From: Micrococcales bacterium
GTDB lineage: Bacteria > Actinomycetota > Actinomycetes > Actinomycetales > Microbacteriaceae
Reading direction: 5' to 3'
DNA length: 49,874 nt
NCBI GenBank assembly: GCA_016212425.1
Contig: JACRGJ010000113.1
Span: forward strand, 1 to 49,874
The notes under the pieces were generated by a model, which ran no database searches, was not told the origin of the DNA, and saw only the letters and a list, made by a program, of their open reading frames with translations. The position numbers were made by a program, and so were the translations under genes. Within the stretch, counting starts at the first letter, position 1; each line of letters begins with the position of its first letter. This document shows, piece by piece, positions 18,477-26,038 of this stretch.

Positions 18477-18576
18477 AGCGAGAGGACCGCGGCCGTGGTG
18501 CCGGATCCCCATCCGCTGCCGCCTGACACCGGGGAAGTGATGTCAGGGAGCGCGGCTGAGGGTCGAGCGCCACGGA

Positions 18577-19008
18577 TCAGAACAGGCCCGGGATCACCTC
18601 TTCGTCGGTGTCCGAGAAGGCCGACTCGGTGTCGGCGAGGTATCGGTTCCAGGCGGAGGTTTCCCAGATCTCGGCGCGGGGGCCCGCGCCGATGACGGTG
18701 AGATCGCGGGTGAGGCCGGCGTAGTCGCGCAGCAGCGGCGGCACGGTGATGCGGCGCTGCTTGTCGGGGAGCTCCTGGCTCGCCCCGGAGAGGAAGACCC
18801 GCATGAAGTCGCGCGCCTTGCGGCTGGTCAGCGAGGCCTCACGCAGTTGCTCGTGCAGGGTCTCGAATTCCCGTGCGCTGTAGAGGAAGACGGAGTGCTC
18901 GAGGCCACGGGTCATGACCAGACCTCCGGAGAACTCGTCCCAGAACTTCGCCGGGAGCACGATGCGGTTCTTCTCGTCGAGCTTGGGGGCGAACGTGCCG
19001 AGCAGCAT
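18577..19008 (-). CDS. mraZ: MraZ transcriptional regulator of the dcw cluster
   Basis: AbrB-like DNA-binding protein with two SpoVT/AbrB domains; in other bacteria it binds repeats upstream of its own operon and represses it. The 143-residue protein starts [22 protein letters not shown] (first domain) and has [24 protein letters not shown] (second domain with the DKQGRI-like loop). ATG 19008 has GAGAGGGG upstream and gives the standard length. It is the first gene of the minus-strand dcw cluster, with its likely operator at 19046-19070. Confidence 0.96.
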   Translation of the reverse strand: MLLGTFAPKLDEKNRIVLPAKFWDEFSGGLVMTRGLEHSVFLYSAREFETLHEQLREASLTSRKARDFMRVFLSGASQELPDKQRRITVPPLLRDYAGLTRDLTVIGAGPRAEIWETSAWNRYLADTESAFSDTDEEVIPGLF

Positions 19009-19045
19009 CTCGACCCCTCTCCGCTCCGGCCCGGTGGAAGATGCC

Positions 19046-19070
19046 TCCACTCTACTCCACTTTCATCCAC
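19046..19070 (-). promoter_or_regulatory. MraZ-box: three direct repeats at 10-bp spacing, overlapping a candidate -10
   Basis: On the minus strand GTGGA occurs three times, at 19070-19066, 19060-19056 and 19050-19046, exactly 10 bp apart, i.e. on one face of the helix. MraZ of E. coli and Mycoplasma binds TGGGN-type repeats with this spacing. A -10-like TAGAGT (minus strand 19054-19049) sits inside the array, so bound MraZ would block polymerase. The -35 is not clear. Confidence 0.8.
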
Positions 19071-19096
19071 CATGGTCGAATATCCGACCCCGCGAG

Positions 19097-19112
19097 CCCC
19101 CGAATTCGGGGG
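19097..19112. promoter_or_regulatory. Perfect 16-bp palindrome upstream of mraZ
   Basis: CCCCCGAATTCGGGGG is a perfect palindrome lying 27 bp upstream of the MraZ-box. It could be a dimeric regulator site. As an RNA hairpin it would have almost no loop, so a DNA site is more likely if it is functional. Confidence 0.4.
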
Positions 19113-19149
19113 TCAGTCGCCGGTGAACCTCGTGATCGCCGGTGGAGGA

Positions 19150-19206
19150 GATTCCCACGGGTCCGTCCTCTCGACGGGACTCCCACGGCTCCGTCCTCCG
19201 GGCGGG
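19150..19206. repeat. Imperfect 28-bp direct repeat between mraZ and the DUF3040 gene
   Basis: TCCCACGG-N-TCCGTCCTC occurs at 19153 and again at 19181 with a similar flanking GGGA. No coding function is apparent. The rest of 19071-19222 shows nothing else recognisable. Confidence 0.5.
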
Positions 19207-19222
19207 ACGCGTTAAACGACGG

Positions 19223-19244
19223 AAGCCGACCCCGTGGGGTCGGC
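19223..19244 (-). terminator. Rho-independent-type terminator after the DUF3040 gene
   Basis: AGCCGACCCC (19223-19232) pairs perfectly with GGGGTCGGCT (19235-19244), a 9-10 bp GC-rich stem with minimal loop. On the minus strand it begins 22 nt after the DUF3040 stop and is followed by TTCCGTCGTTTAACG. It separates the DUF3040 unit from the dcw cluster. Confidence 0.8.
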
Positions 19245-19265
19245 TCTGATGGAGGGAGGTGGGGG

Positions 19266-19583
19266 TTAGCTGTCGTCGCCCGGTCGCGCGGATCCGCGAA
19301 GCGGTCCGCTCAGCCGTCGAAGCCGTCGCGGTGGCGCGATCGCGACGAGGGCACCTGCGAACATGCCGACGAATCCGACGACGCCGATCACCGGCTGACG
19401 CAGGGCGACGCCCACGATGAGGACCGCGACACCCACCAGGGCCACGACGGCCCCGAGGGCGATCGCCGCGTAGCTGGGCCGGCCCTGCCGAGCACCGACG
19501 GTGGCCACGTACTCCGCGTCACCCTGGTAGAGGTTGCGCTCCATCTCGTCGAGGAGGCGCTGCTCCTGCTCGGACAGTGGCAT
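19266..19583 (-). CDS. DUF3040 small membrane protein
   Basis: A 105-residue protein of the actinobacterial DUF3040 family, function unknown. MPLSEQEQRLLDEMERNLYQ is the family N-terminal signature. Two membrane helices follow (about 38-60, IALGAVVALVGVAVLIVGVAL, and 63-83, VIGVVGFVGMFAGALVAI), and then a basic tail (PPRRLRRLSG). Genes of this family often sit upstream of mraZ. ATG 19583 is preceded by AAAGG. A TAGAAT -10 on the minus strand (19646-19641) and a strong hairpin downstream make it a single-gene unit. Confidence 0.9.
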   Translation of the reverse strand: MPLSEQEQRLLDEMERNLYQGDAEYVATVGARQGRPSYAAIALGAVVALVGVAVLIVGVALRQPVIGVVGFVGMFAGALVAIAPPRRLRRLSGPLRGSARPGDDS

Positions 19584-19640
19584 CTCGTCGGCCTTTCGTC
19601 GGGCTCCACGGTCTCCGGGACGGCGGGCCGTAGAGGCAAC

Positions 19641-19669
19641 ATTCTAGGCTCGCGGCCCGGAACTAGGCT
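19641..19669. promoter_or_regulatory. Divergent -10 elements between DUF3040 and polyprenyl synthase genes
   Basis: Minus strand TAGAAT (19646-19641) would drive the DUF3040 gene with a leader of about 50 nt. Plus strand TAGGCT (19664-19669) ends 6 nt before GTG 19676, the spacing of a leaderless transcript. No convincing -35 boxes are visible. Confidence 0.55.
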
Positions 19670-19675
19670 AGGAGG

Positions 19676-20791
19676 GTGGCTGGGAGTTTGCGGCTGGTCG
19701 ACCTCGTCCAGGAGCGCATCGACGACTTCCTCGCACGTCGATCGGATCAGCTCGGGGAGATCTCCGGAGACCTGATCGACCTGGTGTCCGCGTCCTCGGA
19801 TCTACTCCGCGGCGGCAAGCGGTTCCGCGCGCTGTTCTGCTACTGGGGCTGGCAGTCGGTGGCCGGGAGCCCGCGCGATGGCCAGGAGGTGCCTGCCGTC
19901 GGCGCCGATGACCTCGGTCCGGTCGTCGCCGTGTCGGCGGCGCTGGAGCTCTTCCACGCCGCCGCGCTCGTGCACGACGACATCATGGATGACTCGGACC
20001 GGCGCCGCGGGATGCCGTCGATGCACCGCCGGTTCGAGGCGCTGCATCGGGAGCGCGGGATGCTCGGGGATTCCGAGCGGTACGGTCGCTCCGCCGCCCT
20101 GCTCCTGGGAGATCTGCTGCTGGGCTGGAGCGACGAGCTGCTCGATCTGGGCCTCGCCCGCGTGCCCGACGCGGATGCCCGCGCCGCGCGAGCCGAGTTC
20201 GTGCGGATGCGCTCCGAGGTGACGGCGGGCCAGCACCTCGACGTTCTCGAGGAGGGCTCCTGGCGGGAGCACGACGATCAGGAGCAGCTGCGCCGCGCGC
20301 ACCGGGTGATCCTCTACAAGTCGGCGAAATACAGCGTGGAGGCGCCGCTGGTGATCGGCGCGGCGCTGGCGGGGGCGGACACCGCCCAGCTCCTCGCGCT
20401 CCGCGGCTACGGCGTCCCGCTCGGAGTGGCCTTCCAGCTGCGGGACGATCTGCTCGGGGTCTTCGGCGATCCGGCGGTCACCGGCAAGCCCGCGGGTGAC
20501 GATCTGCGCGAGGGGAAGCGGACGGTGCTCATCGCCCTCGCTCGCCGCGAGCTGCCCGCGACGGCGGTCCGGCTGCTCGACGAGCTGCTGGGAGACCGGG
20601 AACTCGACGAGAGCCAGGTCGCGATGCTGCAGCGGACGCTCCGCGACAGCGGCGCGGTCGACCGGGTGGAGGAGCTCATCGCGCGCGACGTCGACCGCGC
20701 CGTCGGCGCACTCGGCGGAGCCCGGATCAGCGGTTCCGCACGCGCGGAGCTCGGCCGCCTCGCCGACGCGGTGACCCGCCGACAGCGCTGA
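19676..20791 (+). CDS. Polyprenyl (geranylgeranyl-type or longer) diphosphate synthase
   Basis: Trans-prenyltransferase that condenses IPP with allylic diphosphates. The first Asp-rich motif DDIMD is at 101-105 and the second (QLRDDLLGVFGD) at about 254-265. GGKRFRALF at 46-54 binds IPP, and KSAKYS is present. Ala residues 4 and 5 positions before the first motif suggest a product longer than C15, perhaps a menaquinone or carotenoid precursor (inference). It matches the position of idsA2 (Rv2173) next to Rv2175c and pknL in mycobacteria. AGGAGG directly abuts GTG 19676, too close to act as a ribosome binding site, so a leaderless start is likelier; TTG 19688 is the alternative. Confidence 0.93.
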   Translation: MAGSLRLVDLVQERIDDFLARRSDQLGEISGDLIDLVSASSDLLRGGKRFRALFCYWGWQSVAGSPRDGQEVPAVGADDLGPVVAVSAALELFHAAALVHDDIMDDSDRRRGMPSMHRRFEALHRERGMLGDSERYGRSAALLLGDLLLGWSDELLDLGLARVPDADARAARAEFVRMRSEVTAGQHLDVLEEGSWREHDDQEQLRRAHRVILYKSAKYSVEAPLVIGAALAGADTAQLLALRGYGVPLGVAFQLRDDLLGVFGDPAVTGKPAGDDLREGKRTVLIALARRELPATAVRLLDELLGDRELDESQVAMLQRTLRDSGAVDRVEELIARDVDRAVGALGGARISGSARAELGRLADAVTRRQR

Positions 20792-20825
20792 TGCGCACCC
20801 GGGTGGTCCGCGGGACGCTCCGGCG

Positions 20826-21167
20826 TCAGAAGCCGAGGGACTGCGCGACGCGACGCACCTCGGCCTTGCGCCCGCTGCGCAACGCGGCGATCGGCGTGGT
20901 GCCGAGGCTCTCCTGCACTCCCAGCAGCCAGGCCATCGAGTCCTCGTCGGAGTAGCCGGCGTCGGCGAGGACCGTGAGCGTGCCACGCAGCTCGCGGAGA
21001 GGTTCGCCCTCGCGCAGGAAGTCGGCCGGCACCTGCAGCACGCCCGCCCGGCGGACGCCCAGCAGCACGCCCTCCTCGAGCAGTCGTCGGACCCGGCCCT
21101 GCGGGATGCCGAGTTCGTCGACGAGGTCGGGGATGGTCAACCACACGGTGGGGTCGGCGTCCGTCAC
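20826..21167 (-). CDS. Rv2175c-family DNA-binding protein
   Basis: A 113-residue protein with an N-terminal winged-helix segment (WLTIPDLVDELGIPQGRVRRLLEEGVLLGVRR) and a C-terminal Rv2175c domain (LRGTLTVLADAGYSDEDSMAWLL, then DSLGTTPIAALRSGRKAEVRR-like). Rv2175c of M. tuberculosis is a DNA-binding substrate of the kinase PknL, encoded next to it. Here too a Ser/Thr kinase lies close by, but a LysM gene is inserted between. The N-terminal TDADPT threonines are possible phosphosites (inference). GTG 21167; convergent with the prenyl synthase, 34 nt apart. Confidence 0.85.
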   Translation of the reverse strand: MTDADPTVWLTIPDLVDELGIPQGRVRRLLEEGVLLGVRRAGVLQVPADFLREGEPLRELRGTLTVLADAGYSDEDSMAWLLGVQESLGTTPIAALRSGRKAEVRRVAQSLGF

Positions 21168-21248
21168 CCTGCCAGAGTGCCATGCCGAACGAACCCCCGG
21201 TGCGACGACCCCACCCCGCTATCACAGGAGTAACAGCAGCCACTCTGA

Positions 21249-21277
21249 TTGACACGCGTAGTCAACTGTGACAGGTT
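21249..21277 (+). promoter_or_regulatory. Candidate sigma-70-type promoter for the LysM gene
   Basis: TTGACA (21249-21254) with a 17-nt spacer to CAGGTT (21272-21277). The -35 is perfect and the -10 poor. The -35 also forms half of an inverted repeat, TTGAC-N7-GTCAA (21249-21265). Confidence 0.5.
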
Positions 21278-21311
21278 GATCCGACGTCGCCGCCGATCGG
21301 ATGGGGGTCCC

Positions 21312-22553
21312 TTGAAGCCGACGAGAACCGAGTCGACGCACGTGCTGCGCTCGACCGTGCCGATCGTGCTGGCGGGCGCCGTGACGGTGTCGCTCAGCCT
21401 CACCGGGCCGATCGAGTCGGCAGCAGCCGCGCGCACGCCTGCACCCGAGCGGTCCCCGCATGGGCGCCCCGCGACGACGCCCGGGCTCTCCCCGGCCGCC
21501 GCGGCGGTCCCGCGGACGATTGTGGCCGCGCCGGCGAGCTATTCGGTGGTGCGCGGCGACACCGTCTCCGGCATCGCCGAGCGGTTCGGTCTCTCGATTC
21601 CCGCGGTCCTGGCCCTCAACGGGCTCAGCTGGCGCTCACTGATCCACCCGGGCCAGGTGCTGCGCCTGACCGCTCCGAGCGTCGCCGCGCCGACGGCACC
21701 GGCAGCTCCCGCGGTGACCGCACCGATGCCGTCAGCCGGGTACACCATCCAGCGGGGCGACACCATCTCGGGCGTGGCCGCGCGGTTCGGCGTCCCCACC
21801 GCGCAACTGCTGGCGGCCAACGGCCTCGCCTGGTCCTCGATCATCTACCCGGGCCAGCGGATCGCCGTGCCCGGGACCGTGGGGATGGTCGCCGCCTCCT
21901 CGGTCACCCCGGCGCCCGCTCCCGCCGCGCCGGCGCCGCCAGCGACGACCACCGCCTACACCATCGTGCGCGGTGACACGGTGTCCGCGATCGCGACGCG
22001 GCACGGCATCAGCATCGACGCCATCCTCGCGGCGAACGGCCTGACCCGGGCCAGCCTCATCTACGCCGGACGGGTGTTGCAGATCCCCGCGGCCGGCACC
22101 GCGACCGCCGCGCGCACCGACGCCGGCACGCCGGCCCCGGCATCCGGCTCCCTGACTCCAGATGCCGTGGCGAACGTCCGCACGATCGTCCGGGTCGGCC
22201 GCTCCCTCGGCGTTCCCGAGTCCGGGATCGTCGTCGCGCTCGCCGCCGCGGCCCAGGAGTCGGGATTGCAGAACCTGCCCCACGGCGACCGGGACTCCGT
22301 CGGCCTCTTCCAGCAGCGCCCCTCGACCGGCTGGGGAACAGCGCAGCAGTTGCTCGACCCGGCATATGCGGCGCGGTTGTTCTACGGCGGTCCCTCGAAC
22401 CCGAACGCGGGCCGCACCCGCGGCCTGCTCGACATCCCCGGGTGGCAGGCGATGTCCGTGACCCAGGCGGCGCAGGCGGTGCAGATCTCCGCATTCCCCG
22501 ACCGCTACGCCCGGTGGGAGGCGCCGGCGCGCGGCTGGCTCGCGCTCGCCTAG
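21312..22553 (+). CDS. Secreted cell wall protein with three LysM domains and a lytic-transglycosylase-like domain
   Basis: Probable peptidoglycan hydrolase or remodelling protein. An N-terminal signal peptide (HVLRSTVPIVLAGAVTVSLS, ending near ESAAAA) is followed by three LysM domains (YSVVRGDTVSGIAERFGLS, YTIQRGDTISGVAARFGVP, YTIVRGDTVSAIATRHGIS), separated by Pro/Ala linkers. The C-terminal domain has AAAAQESGLQNLPHGDRDSVGLFQQRPS and QQLLDPAYAARLFYGG, typical of actinobacterial SLT-like domains with Glu in QES as likely catalytic residue. TTG 21312 is chosen as start because it gives a clean signal peptide after GGGGG; GTG 21342 is an alternative, and the longer TTG 21249 coincides with the -35 box. 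Confidence 0.85.
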   Translation: MKPTRTESTHVLRSTVPIVLAGAVTVSLSLTGPIESAAAARTPAPERSPHGRPATTPGLSPAAAAVPRTIVAAPASYSVVRGDTVSGIAERFGLSIPAVLALNGLSWRSLIHPGQVLRLTAPSVAAPTAPAAPAVTAPMPSAGYTIQRGDTISGVAARFGVPTAQLLAANGLAWSSIIYPGQRIAVPGTVGMVAASSVTPAPAPAAPAPPATTTAYTIVRGDTVSAIATRHGISIDAILAANGLTRASLIYAGRVLQIPAAGTATAARTDAGTPAPASGSLTPDAVANVRTIVRVGRSLGVPESGIVVALAAAAQESGLQNLPHGDRDSVGLFQQRPSTGWGTAQQLLDPAYAARLFYGGPSNPNAGRTRGLLDIPGWQAMSVTQAAQAVQISAFPDRYARWEAPARGWLALA

Positions 22554-22616
22554 TCCCGGTACAGCACGTCTCGGTCACGTCCCGCGTCGCGCAGGGGCAT
22601 CTGCGGATGGTCTCCC

Positions 22617-22622
22617 TACACT
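22617..22622 (+). promoter_or_regulatory. -10 element for a leaderless PASTA kinase mRNA
   Basis: TACACT ends 7 nt before GTG 22630, so transcription would begin at or next to the start codon. There is no ribosome binding site. Confidence 0.5.
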
Positions 22623-22629
22623 CGTGGGC

Positions 22630-24576
22630 GTGAGCGTCTCCACCTCCGATCCGATGATCGGCCGGCTGATCGATGGCCGGTATCAGGTGCGCTCGCGCAT
22701 CGCCCGCGGCGGGATGGCGACGGTCTATCTGGCCACCGATCTGCGGCTGGAGCGCCGCGTCGCGGTGAAGATCATGCACGGCCACCTCGCCGACGACAGC
22801 CAGTTCACCCAGCGCTTCATCCAGGAGGCGCGGTCGGCGGCGCGCCTCGCGCATCCGAACGTCGTCAACGTCTTCGACCAGGGGCAGGATCAGGAATCCG
22901 CGTACCTCGTGATGGAGTACCTGCCGGGGATCACCCTCCGGGATCTGCTGCACGACTACGGCGCCCTCACCCCCGAGCAGACCATCGATATCAGCGAGGC
23001 GGTGCTCTCCGGCCTGGCCGCGGCGCACAGAGCCGGCATCGTGCACCGCGATCTGAAGCCCGAGAACGTGCTGCTGGCCGACGACGGCCGCATCAAGATC
23101 GGCGACTTCGGCCTCGCCCGCGCCGTCTCGGCCAACACCGCCACCGGCGCGGCGCTGCTCGGCACGATCGCCTACCTCTCCCCCGAGCTGGTGACGCGGG
23201 GCGTCGCGGATGCCAGGAGCGACATCTACGCCGTCGGCATCATGATGTTCGAGATGCTCACCGGGGAGCAGCCGTTCAAGGGCGAACAGCCGATGCAGAT
23301 CGCCTACCAGCACGCCCACGACGCGGTCCCCGCGCCCAGCCGCGTGAACCACCGGGTTCCCGGACGACTCGACGAGCTGGTGCTCTGGGCCACCTCGCGC
23401 CAGCCCGACGACCGCCCCGCCGACGCGCGGGAACTGCTCGACAGCCTGCGCGACATCGAGCGCGACCTGCCGACCACCGCCCAGAAGACGGCGGTACTGC
23501 CCGCCCGCCCGCAGACGACCGCCGTCCTCCCCGCGCCCCGGGAGGTGGCTCCGGATGCCGCCACGCAGGTGCTCGGCGGTCGCCTCGCGCCCGCGGCGGC
23601 CACCGGCGTGGTCTCCGACAGCTCGGCGCAGCTCACGGCGGCGACGCGCCGCCGCCGGCGCCGCGGCGGGGTGATCGCTCTCGTCGTGCTGCTGCTGGCC
23701 GGGCTCGCCGCGGCCGCCGGGTGGTACTTCACGTTCGGGCCCGGCGCGCGCATCGGCGTCCCCCAGGTCGAGGGCCTCGACAGGGCGGTCGCGGTGTCCA
23801 CCCTCACGACCCAAGGCTTCGCGGTGGGCGCCGACCAGTCGGCGTTCTCCACCTCCGTCGCGGTCGGGAAGGTGGTGGGCACGGATCCCCCCGCCGGGAC
23901 CGCGCTCGACAAGGGCGCCTCGGTCTCCCTGCGGATCTCGAAAGGCCCGCAACCGTTCCCGCTGCCGGAGCTGTCCGGACAGGCCGAGCCGACGGCGATC
24001 ACCCTCGTGAAGTCGCATTGGAAGAGCCTCGAGAGCACCCGCGCGTTCAACGCGGACGTCCCGAAGGGCTCGGTGATCTCGGCTCTGGACGGCAGCGGCA
24101 ACCTCTTGACCACGGGCGCCGGCTACGGCGAGAAACTGCCGATCCAGCTCGTCGTCTCGGCCGGCGCCATCCCCCCGGTCGCCGGGCTCAGCGTCGCCGA
24201 CGCGACGGGGCGGCTCACCGACGCGGGTCTCCAGGTGGCCGAAGCGACGAAGCAGGAGGCCTCCGAGACCGTCCCCGAGGGGTCGGTCATCCGGATCGAC
24301 GGGGACATCGCGGCGATCAAGCCGAACGACACCGTCACCCTGGTGGCCTCGTCCGGGCCGCCGCCCGTCACGATCCCGGACGTGGTCGGTCAGACCTGGG
24401 CGAAGGCGAAGGCGGCGCTGGATGCGGTCGGGCTCAAGGCGAAGTTCAAGGACGGGATCAGCCAGTTCCTCTCCGGCGCCCCGACCGCATCCACCGTCAA
24501 GGCCATCTCCCCCGATCAAGGCACAACGGCCAGGAAGGGCGACACCGTCACGGTGACCCTGCAGATCGCGTCCTGA
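22630..24576 (+). CDS. PknB/PknL-type Ser/Thr protein kinase with four PASTA domains
   Basis: Transmembrane receptor kinase that senses muropeptides or lipid II and phosphorylates division and wall proteins. In the 648-residue product the kinase domain spans about 19-280: glycine loop IARGGMATV, ATP-binding K47, catalytic HRDLKPEN at 139-146, DFG at 159-161. A basic juxtamembrane stretch (RRRRRRGG) precedes one membrane helix (about 348-367). Four PASTA units follow; the second is degenerate. Locus position matches pknL (Rv2176), but mycobacterial PknL has no PASTA domains, so this resembles the corynebacterial form. GTG 22630 is preferred over GTG 22624 from the -10 spacing. Its TGA directly abuts the aroG stop on the other strand. 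Confidence 0.93.
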   Translation: MSVSTSDPMIGRLIDGRYQVRSRIARGGMATVYLATDLRLERRVAVKIMHGHLADDSQFTQRFIQEARSAARLAHPNVVNVFDQGQDQESAYLVMEYLPGITLRDLLHDYGALTPEQTIDISEAVLSGLAAAHRAGIVHRDLKPENVLLADDGRIKIGDFGLARAVSANTATGAALLGTIAYLSPELVTRGVADARSDIYAVGIMMFEMLTGEQPFKGEQPMQIAYQHAHDAVPAPSRVNHRVPGRLDELVLWATSRQPDDRPADARELLDSLRDIERDLPTTAQKTAVLPARPQTTAVLPAPREVAPDAATQVLGGRLAPAAATGVVSDSSAQLTAATRRRRRRGGVIALVVLLLAGLAAAAGWYFTFGPGARIGVPQVEGLDRAVAVSTLTTQGFAVGADQSAFSTSVAVGKVVGTDPPAGTALDKGASVSLRISKGPQPFPLPELSGQAEPTAITLVKSHWKSLESTRAFNADVPKGSVISALDGSGNLLTTGAGYGEKLPIQLVVSAGAIPPVAGLSVADATGRLTDAGLQVAEATKQEASETVPEGSVIRIDGDIAAIKPNDTVTLVASSGPPPVTIPDVVGQTWAKAKAALDAVGLKAKFKDGISQFLSGAPTASTVKAISPDQGTTARKGDTVTVTLQIAS

Positions 24577-25971
24577 TCAGCTCGGCTGGGCGCCGCGTTC
24601 CCGGTCGGCGGCGAGTTCCTCCGCGACCAGAAAGGCCAGTTCGAGCGACTGCATGTGGTTCAGCCGCGGGTCGCACAGCGACTCGTACCGGGTCGCGAGG
24701 GTCGCCTCGTCGATGTGCTCCGAGCCGCCGAGGCACTCGGTCACGTCGTCGCCGGTGAGCTCGATGTGGATTCCGCCCGGGAACGTGCCCGCCTCGCGGT
24801 GCGCGGCGAAGAAGCCCTGCACCTCGTCGACGATCTCCTCGAAGCGGCGGGTCTTGTAGCCGGTCGGCGTCGTGATGCCGTTGCCGTGCATCGGATCGGT
24901 GACCCACAGCGGCGTCGCGTCGAAGCGCGTGATCGCCTCCAGGAGCGGCGGCAGAGCATCCCGGATCCGCCCCGCGCCCATCCGCGTGATGAAGGTCAGC
25001 CGACCCGGCTCCCGGTCCGGGTCGAGCCTGTCGATCAGCCGCTCCATGTCGTCCGGCGTCGTGGAAGGGCCTAGCTTTACCCCGATCGGGTTCCGGATGC
25101 GCGAGAAGTAGTCGACGTGCGCTCCGTCCAGGTCGCGGGTGCGCTCGCCGAGCCAGAGGAAGTGGGCGCTCGTATTGACGGGGGTGCCATTGCGGGAGTC
25201 GATCCGGGTCATCGGGCGCTCGTAGTCCATGAGCAGACCTTCGTGGCTGGTGTAGAACTCCACGCGCGTGAGCTCGTCGAAGTCCGCCCCGGCCGCCTCC
25301 ATGAATCGGATGGCGCGGTCGATCTCCCGCGCGAGGCCCTCGTAGCGCTGATTGGCCGGGTTCGCGGCGAAACCCCGATTCCAGCTGTGCACCTCCCGGA
25401 GGTCCGCGAAGCCGCCCTGCGTGAAGGCCCGGATCAGGTTCAGGGTCGCGGCGGACATGTGGTAGCCCTGGATGAGGCGACGCGGGTCCGCCTCCCGGGA
25501 ATCGGGGGTGAAGTCGTAGCCGTTGACGATGTCGCCGCGGTAGGCGGGGAGGGTCACGCCACCCCGAGTCTCGGTGTCGCTCGAGCGGGGCTTGGCGAAC
25601 TGCCCGGCCATCCGACCCATCTTCACCACGGGCATCGAGGCCGCGTAGGTCAGCACGACCGCCATCTGCAGCAGCGTCTTCACCCGGTTGCGGATCTGCT
25701 CGGCCGTCGCGCCCGCGAAGGTCTCGGCGCAGTCGCCCCCCTGGAGCAGGAACGCCTCCCCGCGCGCCGCCCGGGCGAGCCGGGTGCGCAGGTTGTCGAC
25801 CTCCCCCGCGAACACCAGGGGCGGGAAGGTCGCGATCTCGGCGGAGGCCGCCGAGGCCTCCAGCGGATCGGGCCACTCCGGCTGCTGCTTGATCGGCAGG
25901 GTCCGCCAGAAGTCGAGGCCCTCGACCACGCCGGGGTCGGGGCTGACGACGGTCTCGGCGGGGATGGTCAC
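24577..25971 (-). CDS. aroG: Class II 3-deoxy-D-arabino-heptulosonate 7-phosphate (DAHP) synthase
   Basis: First shikimate-pathway enzyme: condenses PEP with erythrose 4-phosphate. Class II signatures include LQGGDCAETF (metal Cys), MPVVKMGRMAGQFAKPRS, YTSHEGLLMDYERP, GVKLGPSTTPDD, RMGAGRIRD, WVTDPMHGNG and IHIELTGDDVTECLGG. The 464-residue product is almost the size of M. tuberculosis AroG (462). GTG 25971 is chosen: TACGCT lies 8 nt upstream, indicating a leaderless start; GTG 25977 is the alternative. The longer frame upstream is unconserved and Arg-rich. Confidence 0.95.
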   Translation of the reverse strand: MTIPAETVVSPDPGVVEGLDFWRTLPIKQQPEWPDPLEASAASAEIATFPPLVFAGEVDNLRTRLARAARGEAFLLQGGDCAETFAGATAEQIRNRVKTLLQMAVVLTYAASMPVVKMGRMAGQFAKPRSSDTETRGGVTLPAYRGDIVNGYDFTPDSREADPRRLIQGYHMSAATLNLIRAFTQGGFADLREVHSWNRGFAANPANQRYEGLAREIDRAIRFMEAAGADFDELTRVEFYTSHEGLLMDYERPMTRIDSRNGTPVNTSAHFLWLGERTRDLDGAHVDYFSRIRNPIGVKLGPSTTPDDMERLIDRLDPDREPGRLTFITRMGAGRIRDALPPLLEAITRFDATPLWVTDPMHGNGITTPTGYKTRRFEEIVDEVQGFFAAHREAGTFPGGIHIELTGDDVTECLGGSEHIDEATLATRYESLCDPRLNHMQSLELAFLVAEELAADRERGAQPS

Positions 25972-25979
25972 GAGCACCG

Positions 25980-25985
25980 AGCGTA
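25980..25985 (-). promoter_or_regulatory. -10 element for leaderless aroG mRNA
   Basis: Minus strand TACGCT (25985-25980) ends 8 nt before GTG 25971. No ribosome binding site is present. A separate promoter here would detach aroG from plsC upstream. Confidence 0.5.
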
Positions 25986-26038
25986 CCGGCGAGCGGAGCG
26001 TGCGGCTGCGCGCGAGCTCCGGCCGGTCGACCGGTCCC

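Noticed and set aside
22057-24519. 820-codon minus-strand frame opposite the PASTA kinase
   Set aside because: The antisense frame has no recognisable domain, while the kinase on the plus strand has all catalytic motifs.
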